Origin: Flavobacteriaceae bacterium
GTDB lineage: Bacteria; Bacteroidota; Bacteroidia; Flavobacteriales; Flavobacteriaceae
Direction: 5' to 3'
DNA length: 10,726 nucleotides
Assembly (NCBI GenBank): GCA_023301205.1
Contig: JALZVC010000076.1
Location: 1 to 10,726, forward strand
How positions within the stretch are numbered: position 1 is the stretch's first letter; every line of letters begins with the position of its first letter. A program made the position numbers and the translations under genes. The notes below the pieces were generated by a model. That model saw only the letters and a program-made list of their open reading frames with translations. It searched no databases and was not told the DNA's origin. Shown piece by piece: positions 1 through 5,813 of this stretch.

Positions 1-176
1 TAGGATGCCACATGATTGGCGCTGGTGTAACAGATATGATTGCAGAAGCTGTTCTTGGTAGAAAACTAGAAACAACAGGTCACGAAGTATTAAAGACGAT
101 CCACCCACACCCTACTATGAGTGAGGCAGTGATGGAGGCAGTTGCAGATGCTTATGGTGAGGTTATTCACTTATAG
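1..176 (+). CDS. lpdA: Dihydrolipoyl dehydrogenase, C-terminal fragment (5' end outside the window)
   Basis: This is the last 57 codons of a plus-strand gene whose start lies outside the window; the reading frame begins at base 3 and ends with TAG at 174-176. The fragment carries the E3 dimerisation-domain signature: an IGAGVTDMIAEA stretch followed by the active-site segment IHPHPTMSE, whose second His and following Glu form the catalytic dyad of dihydrolipoyl dehydrogenases. The enzyme is the FAD/NAD flavoprotein that reoxidises dihydrolipoamide in the pyruvate, 2-oxoglutarate and branched-chain 2-oxoacid dehydrogenase complexes, and works in the cytoplasm. Which complex this copy serves cannot be told from the fragment. 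The gene is last in its transcription unit, because a strong terminator follows 18 bases after the stop. A mercuric or glutathione reductase is unlikely, given how closely the C-terminus matches E3. Confidence 0.93.
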   Translation, partial: GCHMIGAGVTDMIAEAVLGRKLETTGHEVLKTIHPHPTMSEAVMEAVADAYGEVIHL

Positions 177-193
177 GCGCTTTAGGCAAAAAT

Positions 194-234
194 AAAAATT
201 CCCAAATCAAATAGTTTGATTTGGGAATTTTTTT
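194..234. terminator. Strong bidirectional rho-independent terminator
   Basis: The arms 194-211 and 215-232 are perfectly complementary over 18 base pairs around a three-base loop (TAG). A T-run follows on the plus strand (to 234), and A-rich sequence upstream (188-192) supplies a U-tract on the minus strand. It ends the lpdA transcript and can also stop transcripts arriving from the convergent minus-strand genes at 401-1544. Confidence 0.93.
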
Positions 235-259
235 GTCCTTGAGTTAATATCTTGGACGG

Positions 260-292
260 TTTGATTCACGACTGGTTACTTCGTTATCTTTA
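260..292 (+). promoter_or_regulatory. Orphan Bacteroidota-type promoter-like sequence
   Basis: TTTG at 260-263 is followed after 21 bases by TATCTTTA at 285-292. This is one mismatch from the Bacteroidota consensus TTTG-N19-21-TAnnTTTG. It points rightward, with a predicted start near 298, into a gap with no plus-strand gene, and from there would run antisense to the gene at 401-1123. An interrupted inverted repeat (266-277 with 299-317) surrounds the -7 box. The remainder of the 235-400 gap shows only a short AT hairpin (364-381). A chance match is possible in AT-rich DNA. Confidence 0.35.
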
Positions 293-400
293 CATCAAAA
301 CCAGATATAAGTCGTGAGTATTGAAGTCCCATTACTTTAGGATCGTGACACCAAACGTCGATAATTTAACAATGGTTAAATGAACCAAACTACACTACAT

Positions 401-1123
401 TTACTGAGGAATAAGATCACAGAACCAAAATTGTGTATCCCAAGATTTAGCATCTTCAGAAAAACAATCATTATCATTATCTGAGGGTGCATACGACTTA
501 AGAACCTTCTCCCCTATAGTAAATTCAATTGGGTTTTTAAATATGGGACCATCAAATACAAACGTGTGAAACTCTCCGTTTTCGCCACAAGGATCAACAC
601 CTTCTGGGAGTCTATCAATAAAATCTTGATCAACGATACAACCTACATAAGATTTATCTAACAACTTCGCGTTTATACAAACAGTAATTGCTTTAAAACC
701 TAGAGCTACAAAGTCTTTAATTATTTGTTTAGTGTCGTTTTGCCAAAGCGGAAACAATGCTTTTATCCCAACTTTTTTGAGCTGCTGTTCCCTGTATATT
801 CTTAAATCTTCTAAAAAAATATCACCAAAAACACTGTGCGTAAAATTTTCTTCTTTTAAGGCATTTGTAAAATTTGACATCGTAGTATTATATGTTTCCA
901 TAGAAACATTACCAGACATTAATATCTTTTTATGTGGAATCCCTATCTGCTCAATTTGATTATCTAACAAGGAAGCTCTTAAACCGTGCATAGACACTCG
1001 ATTAAAGTCACTATTTACAGTAGTCACGAGTAAATCTACCGTATAGTTTTTATTTTGTAATAGGCTATATAAAGCCAATGCGGCGTCTTTTCCACTACTC
1101 CAATTAAGATAGACTTTATTCAT
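401..1123 (-). CDS. Dph6-like ATP-pyrophosphatase (DUF71 / ATP_bind_4 family)
   Basis: This 240-residue cytoplasmic protein belongs to the adenine nucleotide alpha-hydrolase superfamily. The PP-loop SSGKDA (residues 9-14) binds ATP. The family markers HGLRA (46-50), GDIFLEDLR (100-108) and GENGEFHTFVFDGP (180-193) follow in the usual order, and the length is complete. Eukaryotic and archaeal Dph6 amidates diphthine on elongation factor 2 with ATP and ammonia. Bacteria have no diphthamide, so the usual automatic name, diphthine-ammonia ligase, is probably wrong here; the bacterial reaction is unknown but likely adenylates a carboxylate and transfers ammonia. The start codon lies one base after the aroQ stop, so the two genes should share one mRNA and are probably translationally coupled. 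This is the last gene of that unit; its nearest strong terminator is the hairpin at 194-234. Confidence 0.85.
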   Translation of the reverse strand: MNKVYLNWSSGKDAALALYSLLQNKNYTVDLLVTTVNSDFNRVSMHGLRASLLDNQIEQIGIPHKKILMSGNVSMETYNTTMSNFTNALKEENFTHSVFGDIFLEDLRIYREQQLKKVGIKALFPLWQNDTKQIIKDFVALGFKAITVCINAKLLDKSYVGCIVDQDFIDRLPEGVDPCGENGEFHTFVFDGPIFKNPIEFTIGEKVLKSYAPSDNDNDCFSEDAKSWDTQFWFCDLIPQ

Positions 1124-1124
1124 A

Positions 1125-1544
1125 TTAATTACTCAAAAAACTCTGCAACGCTAATTCATAACTCTGCATCCCAAAACCAAGAATAACACCCTTCGCACCA
1201 GCAGAAATATAAGATTGATGCCTAAAATCTTCTCTGTTAAATGTATTTGAAATATGAACTTCTACTACCGGTGTTTCTATTGCTTTTACGGCATCCCCTA
1301 TTCCAATACTTGTATGTGTGTAAGCTCCTGCATTTAGAATAATGCCATCATAATCAAAACCTACTTCTTGAAGTTTATCTATAAGTTCACCCTCAATGTT
1401 AGATTGATAGTATTCTAATGAAATAGCTGGGTTTTTAGTTTTCAAATTTCCGAAGTACTCCTCAAAAGTTTGATTTCCATAAATAGTAGTCTCCCGTTTA
1501 CCGAGGAGGTTTAAATTAGGACCATTGATGATTATAATTTTCAT
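1125..1544 (-). CDS. aroQ: Type II 3-dehydroquinate dehydratase
   Basis: The product converts 3-dehydroquinate to 3-dehydroshikimate, the third step of the shikimate pathway to aromatic amino acids, by the anti-elimination (type II) mechanism; members form cytoplasmic dodecamers. At 139 residues it has the family's normal length. All expected catalytic elements are visible: the N-terminal strand INGPNLNLLGKRE with Arg17, the catalytic Tyr22 in the flexible lid (IYG), Asn71 in ILNAGAYTHTS, the general acid His97 in VEVHISN, and Arg108 in FRHQS. The ATG at 1542-1544 starts immediately before the first core strand, so no other start is needed. It is the first gene of a two-gene minus-strand unit with the DUF71 gene. 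I see no clear promoter in the 87 bases upstream, so some transcription may come from the beta-barrel gene despite the weak terminator between them. Confidence 0.96.
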   Translation of the reverse strand: MKIIIINGPNLNLLGKRETTIYGNQTFEEYFGNLKTKNPAISLEYYQSNIEGELIDKLQEVGFDYDGIILNAGAYTHTSIGIGDAVKAIETPVVEVHISNTFNREDFRHQSYISAGAKGVILGFGMQSYELALQSFLSN

Positions 1545-1568
1545 TCTTATATACTATTTAAAAAATAA

Positions 1569-1597
1569 GAAGATGGTACGCCCAAATTTTCATCTTC
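1569..1597 (-). terminator. Possible weak terminator between the beta-barrel gene and aroQ
   Basis: GAAGATG (1569-1575) and CATCTTC (1591-1597) pair perfectly over seven bases around a 15-base loop. Read on the minus strand, the hairpin is followed by a T-rich tail (complement of the A-rich stretch at about 1559-1568). The stem has little G/C and a large loop, so termination is likely partial. Confidence 0.4.
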
Positions 1598-1631
1598 GAT
1601 TTGTTTATAAGCTTTTAAAGGGTATTTCATA

Positions 1632-2246
1632 TTACAAATATAAACCGAAAGACAAATTAAACACAGAATTTCTCGCTCGTAAACCAAAAGCATCTGCTGT
1701 GTTATCAAAAACCGAAGTGAATCCACGAGAATAACGAGCAGAAATAAAATAAGCTTTGCCTAATACATAACTTAAAGAACCTGTTAAACCAGCATCTATA
1801 GTATTTACACCTTCTAGATCTGACCTATTACGAATACCATCTCCGCTAATGACTGATTTTGAAAGTATGTTTACTCCCACATGTGGACCAAGATCTATGG
1901 CTAAACGTTGGTTAATATAATATTTAAATAAAAGCGGTAGATTAATATAATTGATATTGGATCTATTTCTAAAATTAGCTCCGTTTTCATCAAAACGTCG
2001 AAGACTTCCTTGGTTAGAATAGACCAGTTCTGGTGCAAAAGCGATTTGGTTTGTAATAGCAAATTCACTCACAAGTCCCACTAAAACACCCGTTCTTGGG
2101 ATTTCTCGTGTGTTAAATTGTCCGCTGGCAATGTTAGCAAAATTAACGCCTACTTTTATTCCGAATTTATTTTCAGTTTCTTGAGATTGACTAATACACG
2201 TAAATGTTAGAAAAAAGAATAGAAATATAGCACGTACGACATTCAT
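1632..2246 (-). CDS. Small outer-membrane beta-barrel protein (porin-family, OMP_b-brl type)
   Basis: The chosen start (ATG, 2244-2246) gives 204 residues beginning with a typical signal peptide, MNVVRAIFLFFFLTFTCIS, probably cleaved before ETENKFG. An upstream in-frame ATG at 2274-2276 would add ten residues before the signal peptide and overlaps the probable promoter, so it is rejected. The mature part alternates polar and hydrophobic residues with many aromatics and glycines: FGIKVGVNFANI at the N-terminus, then IAFAPELVYSNQG, INLPLLFKYYI, LAIDLGPHVGVNI and a final strand ending in FNLSFGLYL. This is the pattern of the eight-stranded barrel proteins common in Bacteroidota, often labelled porin family or PorT-like. 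The function is unknown; such barrels are not usually diffusion pores. It is divergent from xerD. The family call is good, but no substrate or role can be read from the sequence. Confidence 0.85.
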   Translation of the reverse strand: MNVVRAIFLFFFLTFTCISQSQETENKFGIKVGVNFANIASGQFNTREIPRTGVLVGLVSEFAITNQIAFAPELVYSNQGSLRRFDENGANFRNRSNINYINLPLLFKYYINQRLAIDLGPHVGVNILSKSVISGDGIRNRSDLEGVNTIDAGLTGSLSYVLGKAYFISARYSRGFTSVFDNTADAFGLRARNSVFNLSFGLYL

Positions 2247-2273
2247 AATTGTTGGCTTAATATAATTAAATAA

Positions 2274-2301
2274 CAAAATTGGATAACAAATATTGTTTCA
2301 A
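2274..2301 (-). promoter_or_regulatory. Probable promoter of the beta-barrel gene
   Basis: Read on the minus strand, TTG (complement of 2299-2301) is followed after 17 bases by CAATTTTG (complement of 2274-2281), one mismatch from the TAnnTTTG box of Bacteroidota. The expected transcript start is near 2268, giving a leader of about 20 bases before the ATG at 2246. The position supports that start codon. Confidence 0.35.
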
Positions 2302-2306
2302 GAATT

Positions 2307-2314
2307 TATCTTTA
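2307..2314 (+). promoter_or_regulatory. Possible -7 box of xerD
   Basis: TATCTTTA differs from the Bacteroidota TAnnTTTG box only in its last base and is identical to the box at 285-292. It sits only four bases before the xerD ATG (2319), so transcription would begin at or just beside the start codon and give a leaderless mRNA. The best upstream TTG (2279-2281) is 25 bases away, rather far. Confidence 0.3.
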
Positions 2315-2318
2315 CCAT

Positions 2319-3221
2319 ATGAAATGGCTTCTCACCTTAAAAATGTTTCAAGATTACTTACGTATTGAACGTGGTTTATCTGACAATACCATTTCTAATT
2401 ATTCTCACGATATAATGAAACTCATTAAATGGTTAGAATTACACAAAATGGATAGCTCGCCTATTGACATTTCAGAAAAAACAATACAAGAATTTATCTA
2501 TGAAATTGCTAAAGAGGTAGCTCCTAGCTCCCAAAGTAGAATTATTTCTGGTCTTAAAGGGTTTTTTAGTTATTTAGTATTTGAAGAATACAGAACCACA
2601 AACCCGTTAGAGTTAATGGAAAGTCCTAAGTTAGGCAGAAAATTGCCTGATACTTTAAGTGAAAGCGAAATTAACTTGCTTATTTCAAACATAGACTTGT
2701 CCACGCCACAAGGCGAGCGTAACAGGGCTATAATTGAAACATTATATGGATGTGGCCTTCGTGTTTCTGAGTTAATTAACCTTAAAATCTCAGATCTTTT
2801 TTTTGAGGAGGGGTTTATTAAAGTCACCGGTAAAGGCGATAAAGAACGCTTTGTGCCTATAGGAGATGCTACCATTAAATACATGAATATATACCGCAAA
2901 GAAATAAGAGTCCACGATCCTATTCAGCCAGAAGCTACAGATACCTTGTTTCTTAATAGACGTGGTAAGGGGCTAACGAGGGCTATGATTTTTACTATCA
3001 TTAAGCAACTGGTAGTAAAAGCAGGAATTCAAAAAAATGTGAGTCCGCATACTTTTAGACATTCTTTCGCAACGCATTTATTAGAACGTGGTGCAGATTT
3101 ACGCGCCATACAGCAAATGCTAGGTCACGAGAGCATTACCACCACAGAGATTTATACACATATAGATAAATCGCATCTTTCGGAAGTAATTCATAAATAT
3201 CATCCTAGGAAATCCCCCTAG
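2319..3221 (+). CDS. xerD: Site-specific tyrosine recombinase XerD
   Basis: The 300-residue product is a Xer-type tyrosine recombinase. It is expected to resolve chromosome dimers at dif near the terminus, together with FtsK and possibly a XerC partner. The N-terminal core-binding domain (about residues 5-95) contains the typical YLRIERGLSDNTISNY segment, and the C-terminal catalytic domain (about 110-295) has a full active site: Arg148 in GCGLRVSEL, Lys172 in TGKGDKERFVP, His244 and Arg247 in SPHTFRHSFATHLL, His270 in MLGHESI and the nucleophile Tyr279 in TTEIYTH. Length and motifs fit the housekeeping XerD rather than a phage or transposon integrase, and nothing mobile surrounds it. The start MKWLLTLK fits the family; a second ATG eight codons later (MFQDYL) is possible. 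The last codons and stop lie inside a C/G-rich repeat. Confidence 0.95.
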   Translation: MKWLLTLKMFQDYLRIERGLSDNTISNYSHDIMKLIKWLELHKMDSSPIDISEKTIQEFIYEIAKEVAPSSQSRIISGLKGFFSYLVFEEYRTTNPLELMESPKLGRKLPDTLSESEINLLISNIDLSTPQGERNRAIIETLYGCGLRVSELINLKISDLFFEEGFIKVTGKGDKERFVPIGDATIKYMNIYRKEIRVHDPIQPEATDTLFLNRRGKGLTRAMIFTIIKQLVVKAGIQKNVSPHTFRHSFATHLLERGADLRAIQQMLGHESITTTEIYTHIDKSHLSEVIHKYHPRKSP

Positions 3222-3239
3222 CCCCCGAAGGGGGAATTT
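3210..3239 (+). repeat. C/G-rich palindromic repeat, copy 1, containing the xerD stop codon
   Basis: The element reads AAATCCCCCTAG, then CCCCCGAAGGGGG, then AATTT. CCCCC (3222-3226) and GGGGG (3230-3234) form a tight hairpin with a GAA loop, and the preceding AAATCCCCC can instead pair with GGGGGAATTT. It includes the last xerD codons and its TAG (3219-3221). A related copy lies inverted at 3291-3320. I infer a dispersed REP-like intergenic repeat of a kind common in Flavobacteriaceae. Confidence 0.7.
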
Positions 3240-3250
3240 AACAAATACAT

Positions 3251-3274
3251 AAAAAGCTCCTATAGGAGCTTTTT
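3251..3274. terminator. Perfect palindromic bidirectional terminator between xerD and rny
   Basis: AAAAAGCTCC (3251-3260), a central TATA and GGAGCTTTTT (3265-3274) form a 24-base perfect palindrome: a ten-base-pair stem with a U-run on either strand. It lies between two convergent genes, 29 bases after the xerD stop and 45 bases after the rny stop, and should end both transcripts. Confidence 0.92.
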
Positions 3275-3290
3275 ATTATATTGAGTAACA

Positions 3291-3320
3291 GGGTTGCCCC
3301 TGCGGGGGTTAAGGGGATTC
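3291..3320 (-). repeat. C/G-rich palindromic repeat, copy 2 (inverted), abutting the rny stop codon
   Basis: Read on the minus strand it runs GAATCCCCTTAA, CCCCCGCAGGGG, CAACCC, which aligns along its length with copy 1 at 3210-3239 in opposite orientation. It has a comparable hairpin core (CCCC, loop, GGGG). Its end touches the rny stop codon (3320-3322), as copy 1 covers the xerD stop. Confidence 0.65.
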
Positions 3321-4885
3321 TACTTAGCAATATTAACCGCTCTAGTTTCTCTAATCACAGTTACTTTAACTTGACCAGGATAGGTCATATCTGTTTGTAT
3401 TTTCTGAGAAATCTCAAAAGATAATTGTGCTGCCTTTTCATCACTCACTTTCTCACTCTCTACCATTACACGTAACTCACGTCCCGCTTGTATCGCATAA
3501 GCCTTGTTTACACCTCCAAATCCAAATGCAACTTCTTCAAGATCTTTAAGACGCTGTATATAAGAATCTAACACTTGACGTCTTGCGCCAGGTCTTGCGC
3601 CACTTATGGCGTCACAAACCTGTACAATAGGTGATAATAAACTAGTCATTTCAACCTCGTCGTGGTGAGCACCTATGGCATTACAAACTTCAGGCTTCTC
3701 TCCATATTTCTCTGCCCATTGCATACCCAAAATAGCGTGAGGTAGTTCTGTTTCAGATTCTGGCACTTTACCAATATCGTGTAATAGCCCTGCTCTTTTA
3801 GCAAGTTTTGGGTTTAAACCTAATTCGCTTGCCATCACACCACATAACTTGGCAACTTCTCGCGAATGTTGTAATAAGTTTTGCCCATAAGAAGAACGAT
3901 ATTTCATTCTACCTACTGCTTTAATAAGTTCTGGATGCAGCCCATGAATACCTAAGTCAATAACCGTACGTTTACCTACATCTATAATTTCTTCTTCTAT
4001 CTGTCTAGAAGTTTTCTTTACTACTTCTTCAATACGCGCTGGGTGTATACGACCGTCAGTAACTAATTTATGCAGTGATAAACGGGCTATTTCACGACGT
4101 ACACTATCAAAACACGATAGAATAATTGCCTCTGGTGTATCATCAACAATAATCTCTACACCTGTAGCTGCCTCAATGGCCCTAATGTTACGTCCTTCTC
4201 TACCAATAATTCTCCCCTTTACATCGTCATTCTCTAAGTTAAAAACAGACACGCAGTTTTCTACTGCTTCTTCTGTACCTATACGTTGTATGGTATTAAT
4301 GATAATCTTTTTAGCCTCTTGTTGCGCCGTCATTTTAGACTCTTCTATAGAGGTTTGAACAAAAGCCATAGCTTGTGTTTTTGCTTCATCTTTGAGGCTA
4401 AGCATTAACTGCTCTTTTGCCTCATCTGCAGACAAACTAGAAATAACTTCTAGTTGCTGTATTTGGTTGCGGTGCATTTTATCAACCTCTGCTTTCTTTT
4501 TATCTAAAACAGATAAGCGCTCTTCATAGCTTTTTATCTTATTCTCTATGTCACTGTTTAGCTTCTTAGTTTTTGCCGTTTCACTTGAAACTTGAGATTC
4601 TTTATCACGAATTCTCTTTTCTGCATCATTCATTTTTTTATCCCTAGTCAAGATAACTTTTTCATGTTCAGATTTAAGCTCAAGAAATTTCTCTTTGGCT
4701 TGAAGCATTTTATCCTTCTTCAAGGTCTCTCCTTGGGACTTAGCGTCTTTGATTATCGACTCTGCCTCTTTTTTAGCAGCAGTTACTGCTCCTGCAGCAC
4801 TTTTTTTCTCTAGTGTCTTTGCTAAGAAAAATCCGATAATTAGCGCTACAACTGCAGCTATAATGGCTATAATATATTCGTTCAT
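3320..4885 (-). CDS. rny: Ribonuclease Y
   Basis: The 521-residue product has the standard RNase Y architecture and length. An N-terminal membrane anchor (about residues 4-22, [18 protein letters not shown]) is followed by a long charged coiled coil (about 28-200). A KH RNA-binding domain comes next, with its GREG loop at 228-231 inside [16 protein letters not shown]. The HD phosphohydrolase domain (about 337-430) holds the metal-binding His340 and the His369-Asp370 pair in LLHDIGK, then His407, His408 and Asp425. RNase Y is the membrane-bound endonuclease that starts bulk mRNA decay in bacteria lacking RNase E; whether this genome also has RNase E cannot be judged here. The start (4883-4885) directly precedes the anchor. 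Its leader carries two overlapping palindromes, and upstream lies a structured RNA. The stop is TAG next to an inverted repeat. Confidence 0.97.
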   Translation of the reverse strand: MNEYIIAIIAAVVALIIGFFLAKTLEKKSAAGAVTAAKKEAESIIKDAKSQGETLKKDKMLQAKEKFLELKSEHEKVILTRDKKMNDAEKRIRDKESQVSSETAKTKKLNSDIENKIKSYEERLSVLDKKKAEVDKMHRNQIQQLEVISSLSADEAKEQLMLSLKDEAKTQAMAFVQTSIEESKMTAQQEAKKIIINTIQRIGTEEAVENCVSVFNLENDDVKGRIIGREGRNIRAIEAATGVEIIVDDTPEAIILSCFDSVRREIARLSLHKLVTDGRIHPARIEEVVKKTSRQIEEEIIDVGKRTVIDLGIHGLHPELIKAVGRMKYRSSYGQNLLQHSREVAKLCGVMASELGLNPKLAKRAGLLHDIGKVPESETELPHAILGMQWAEKYGEKPEVCNAIGAHHDEVEMTSLLSPIVQVCDAISGARPGARRQVLDSYIQRLKDLEEVAFGFGGVNKAYAIQAGRELRVMVESEKVSDEKAAQLSFEISQKIQTDMTYPGQVKVTVIRETRAVNIAK

Positions 4886-4897
4886 TGGTTTAATTTA

Positions 4898-4927
4898 GTT
4901 TTAATTAAAACAGTAATGGTTACTGTT
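4898..4927 (-). promoter_or_regulatory. Overlapping palindromes in the rny leader
   Basis: Two symmetric elements overlap 13-42 bases before the rny start. Bases 4898-4911 form a 14-base perfect palindrome (GTTTTAATTAAAAC). Bases 4909-4927 form an inverted repeat with eight-base arms, AACAGTAA and TTACTGTT, around TGG. In the mRNA they would be mutually exclusive hairpins; on DNA either could be an operator. No function is proven. Confidence 0.45.
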
Positions 4928-4983
4928 ATTTGATTAACGCTTCATTCATTAAAAAGCATAAAAAAGCCTATATTAATAATGTG

Positions 4984-5123
4984 ATTTGTGTAAACTCCAT
5001 TTAAAAAAGTTTAGGGCTCCCAAGCTGATCAAGGGTCCGCCCGATAGCCAAAGGCTATAGCGGCATTCTTTTACAACTTTAACTCACCCTTTTTAAAAGA
5101 ATTCGTGTTGAGTTTACCAAAAT
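4984..5123 (-). ncRNA. ssrS: Probable 6S RNA (flavobacterial 6S type), between zapA and rny
   Basis: The 280-base gap between rny and zapA holds no open frame but folds on the minus strand. A closing helix pairs 5110-5123 with 4984-4997 (12 of 14 positions, including GTAAACTC with GAGTTTAC). Inside are a hairpin with nine-base arms (5065-5073 with 5094-5102), a G/C-rich hairpin around ATAGCC-TTT-GGCTAT with an outer CCGC/GCGG, and a GGACCC...GGGAGCCC segment. A long closed rod with internal bubbles, about 140 nt long, fits 6S RNA, which binds housekeeping RNA polymerase by mimicking an open promoter. Position supports this: ssrS follows zapA in Enterobacteria, and a separate 6S class is known from Flavobacteria. 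The exact ends are uncertain. A TACATTTT box (5119-5126) overlaps the 5' arm, so the RNA may start further inside or be processed from the zapA transcript. Another structured RNA class is the main alternative. Confidence 0.7.
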
Positions 5124-5165
5124 GTATATTAATATAGGCAGTTACCTATTGTTATCTAAGGAACG

Positions 5166-5456
5166 TTACGATACTTGTTCGTGAAGCAATAGGTCAAGTG
5201 CCTTAAGGCGCTCTTCTACTTGCTGAGAATCACTAGAACTATCTATTTGTTTTTGTTCTACCTGAGCTGCAAACTGAAGGGCTGACATTGCCAGAACATC
5301 TTGTTTATCCCTCACGGCATAACTTTTCTCAAACCTTTTAATCATTATTTCTATTTGCTTTGCAGCTTTCCTTAAACCTTCTTCCTGTGAAGGATCTATA
5401 GTTAAAGGATATACTCTGTCTGCAATAGAAATTTTTATTTTTAAAGGGTTCGACAT
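5166..5456 (-). CDS. zapA: Cell division protein ZapA
   Basis: This 96-residue protein matches ZapA in size and layout. A short N-terminal domain has the characteristic strand pattern (LKIKISIADRVYPLTIDPSQEE, residues 5-26), then a helix rich in KQIEIMIKRFEK, and finally a C-terminal coiled coil (about 50-95), which in the family mediates dimer and tetramer formation. ZapA binds FtsZ in the cytoplasm and cross-links protofilaments so that the Z-ring is stable. It follows a small coiled-coil gene by eight bases and must share its promoter at 5783-5813. The probable 6S RNA lies just downstream, an arrangement that recalls the zapA-ssrS order of Enterobacteria. Sequence conservation in ZapA is low, so the call rests on the N-terminal pattern, the length and the neighbours. 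Confidence 0.88.
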   Translation of the reverse strand: MSNPLKIKISIADRVYPLTIDPSQEEGLRKAAKQIEIMIKRFEKSYAVRDKQDVLAMSALQFAAQVEQKQIDSSSDSQQVEERLKALDLLLHEQVS

Positions 5457-5464
5457 ACTATTAT

Positions 5465-5755
5465 TTATTCAGAGAGTTGACTAATGCATTGGTCTATCTC
5501 TCGCACTAAAGTATTTATCTTTAGCTTCGTTTCTCTTTTATATTGGTCACTGCCAAGCATCGAGTTTGCCACCTTCATTGTATTGTACTTTTCACGCCAT
5601 TGCTCAATTTCTTCAACAAATTGCTGCTGTTGCGCTCTTAAATCGTTCACTTCTCTTTGTAACTCTTCTTGTGATGCCTTCTGCTTGCTATAATTATGAA
5701 GCAGCTTGCTTATTCTATTCTCAAGAGAATCAACGATTTCAAGTGTCGTACTCAT
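5465..5755 (-). CDS. Small coiled-coil protein, possible ZapA partner
   Basis: I do not recognise a named family. The 96-residue protein has no signal peptide or membrane segment and is almost wholly helical and charged. Residues about 5-65 form a heptad-like coiled coil with a Gln-rich section (RAQQQQFVEEIEQW, 40-53), and a short conserved-looking motif (NSMLGSD, 64-70) leads into a second helix ending in VREIDQCISQLSE. It is the first gene of a unit with zapA, which starts eight bases after its stop, and has a near-perfect promoter 28 bases upstream. ZapB in Enterobacteria is a short cytoplasmic coiled coil that binds ZapA, so a similar role is a reasonable inference from size, structure and linkage. 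There is no direct sequence evidence for homology to ZapB. Another possibility is a general structural coiled-coil protein. Confidence 0.8.
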   Translation of the reverse strand: MSTTLEIVDSLENRISKLLHNYSKQKASQEELQREVNDLRAQQQQFVEEIEQWREKYNTMKVANSMLGSDQYKRETKLKINTLVREIDQCISQLSE

Positions 5756-5782
5756 CTGGTTTAGTCTTCTATGCCTTGTTCA

Positions 5783-5813
5783 CAAAGTTAATATACTAAA
5801 CCAAAGAAGACAA
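5783..5813 (-). promoter_or_regulatory. Promoter of the coiled-coil gene and zapA
   Basis: Read on the minus strand, TTG (complement of 5811-5813) is followed after 20 bases by TAACTTTG (complement of 5783-5790), an exact TAnnTTTG match to the Bacteroidota housekeeping promoter. Transcription should begin near 5777, about 20 bases before the start codon at 5755. It is the clearest promoter in the window. Confidence 0.7.

Noticed and set aside
380..487. Short plus-strand frame of about 35 codons beginning at 380, after the orphan promoter
   Set aside because: Most of it is antisense to the DUF71 3' end and it finishes in a run of Ile codons; no sign of coding selection.
2274..2276. Upstream ATG start for the beta-barrel gene
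   Set aside because: It would place ten extra residues (MLFNYIKPTI) before a clean signal peptide and overlaps the probable promoter; the ATG at 2244-2246 fits better.
2319..3221. Tyrosine recombinase as a mark of a prophage or integrative element
   Set aside because: Sequence and length fit housekeeping XerD, the neighbours are core genes, and no tRNA, att repeats or phage genes are visible.
5139..5156. Hairpin just after zapA (ATAGG with CCTAT around CAGTTA) as a terminator
   Set aside because: Only five base pairs, AT-rich and without a proper U-tract on the minus strand; too weak to call.
5484..5799. Plus-strand open frames opposite the coiled-coil gene
   Set aside because: Their Cys/Phe/Leu-rich composition is the mirror of Glu/Gln/Lys-rich coiled-coil codons; they are not genes.
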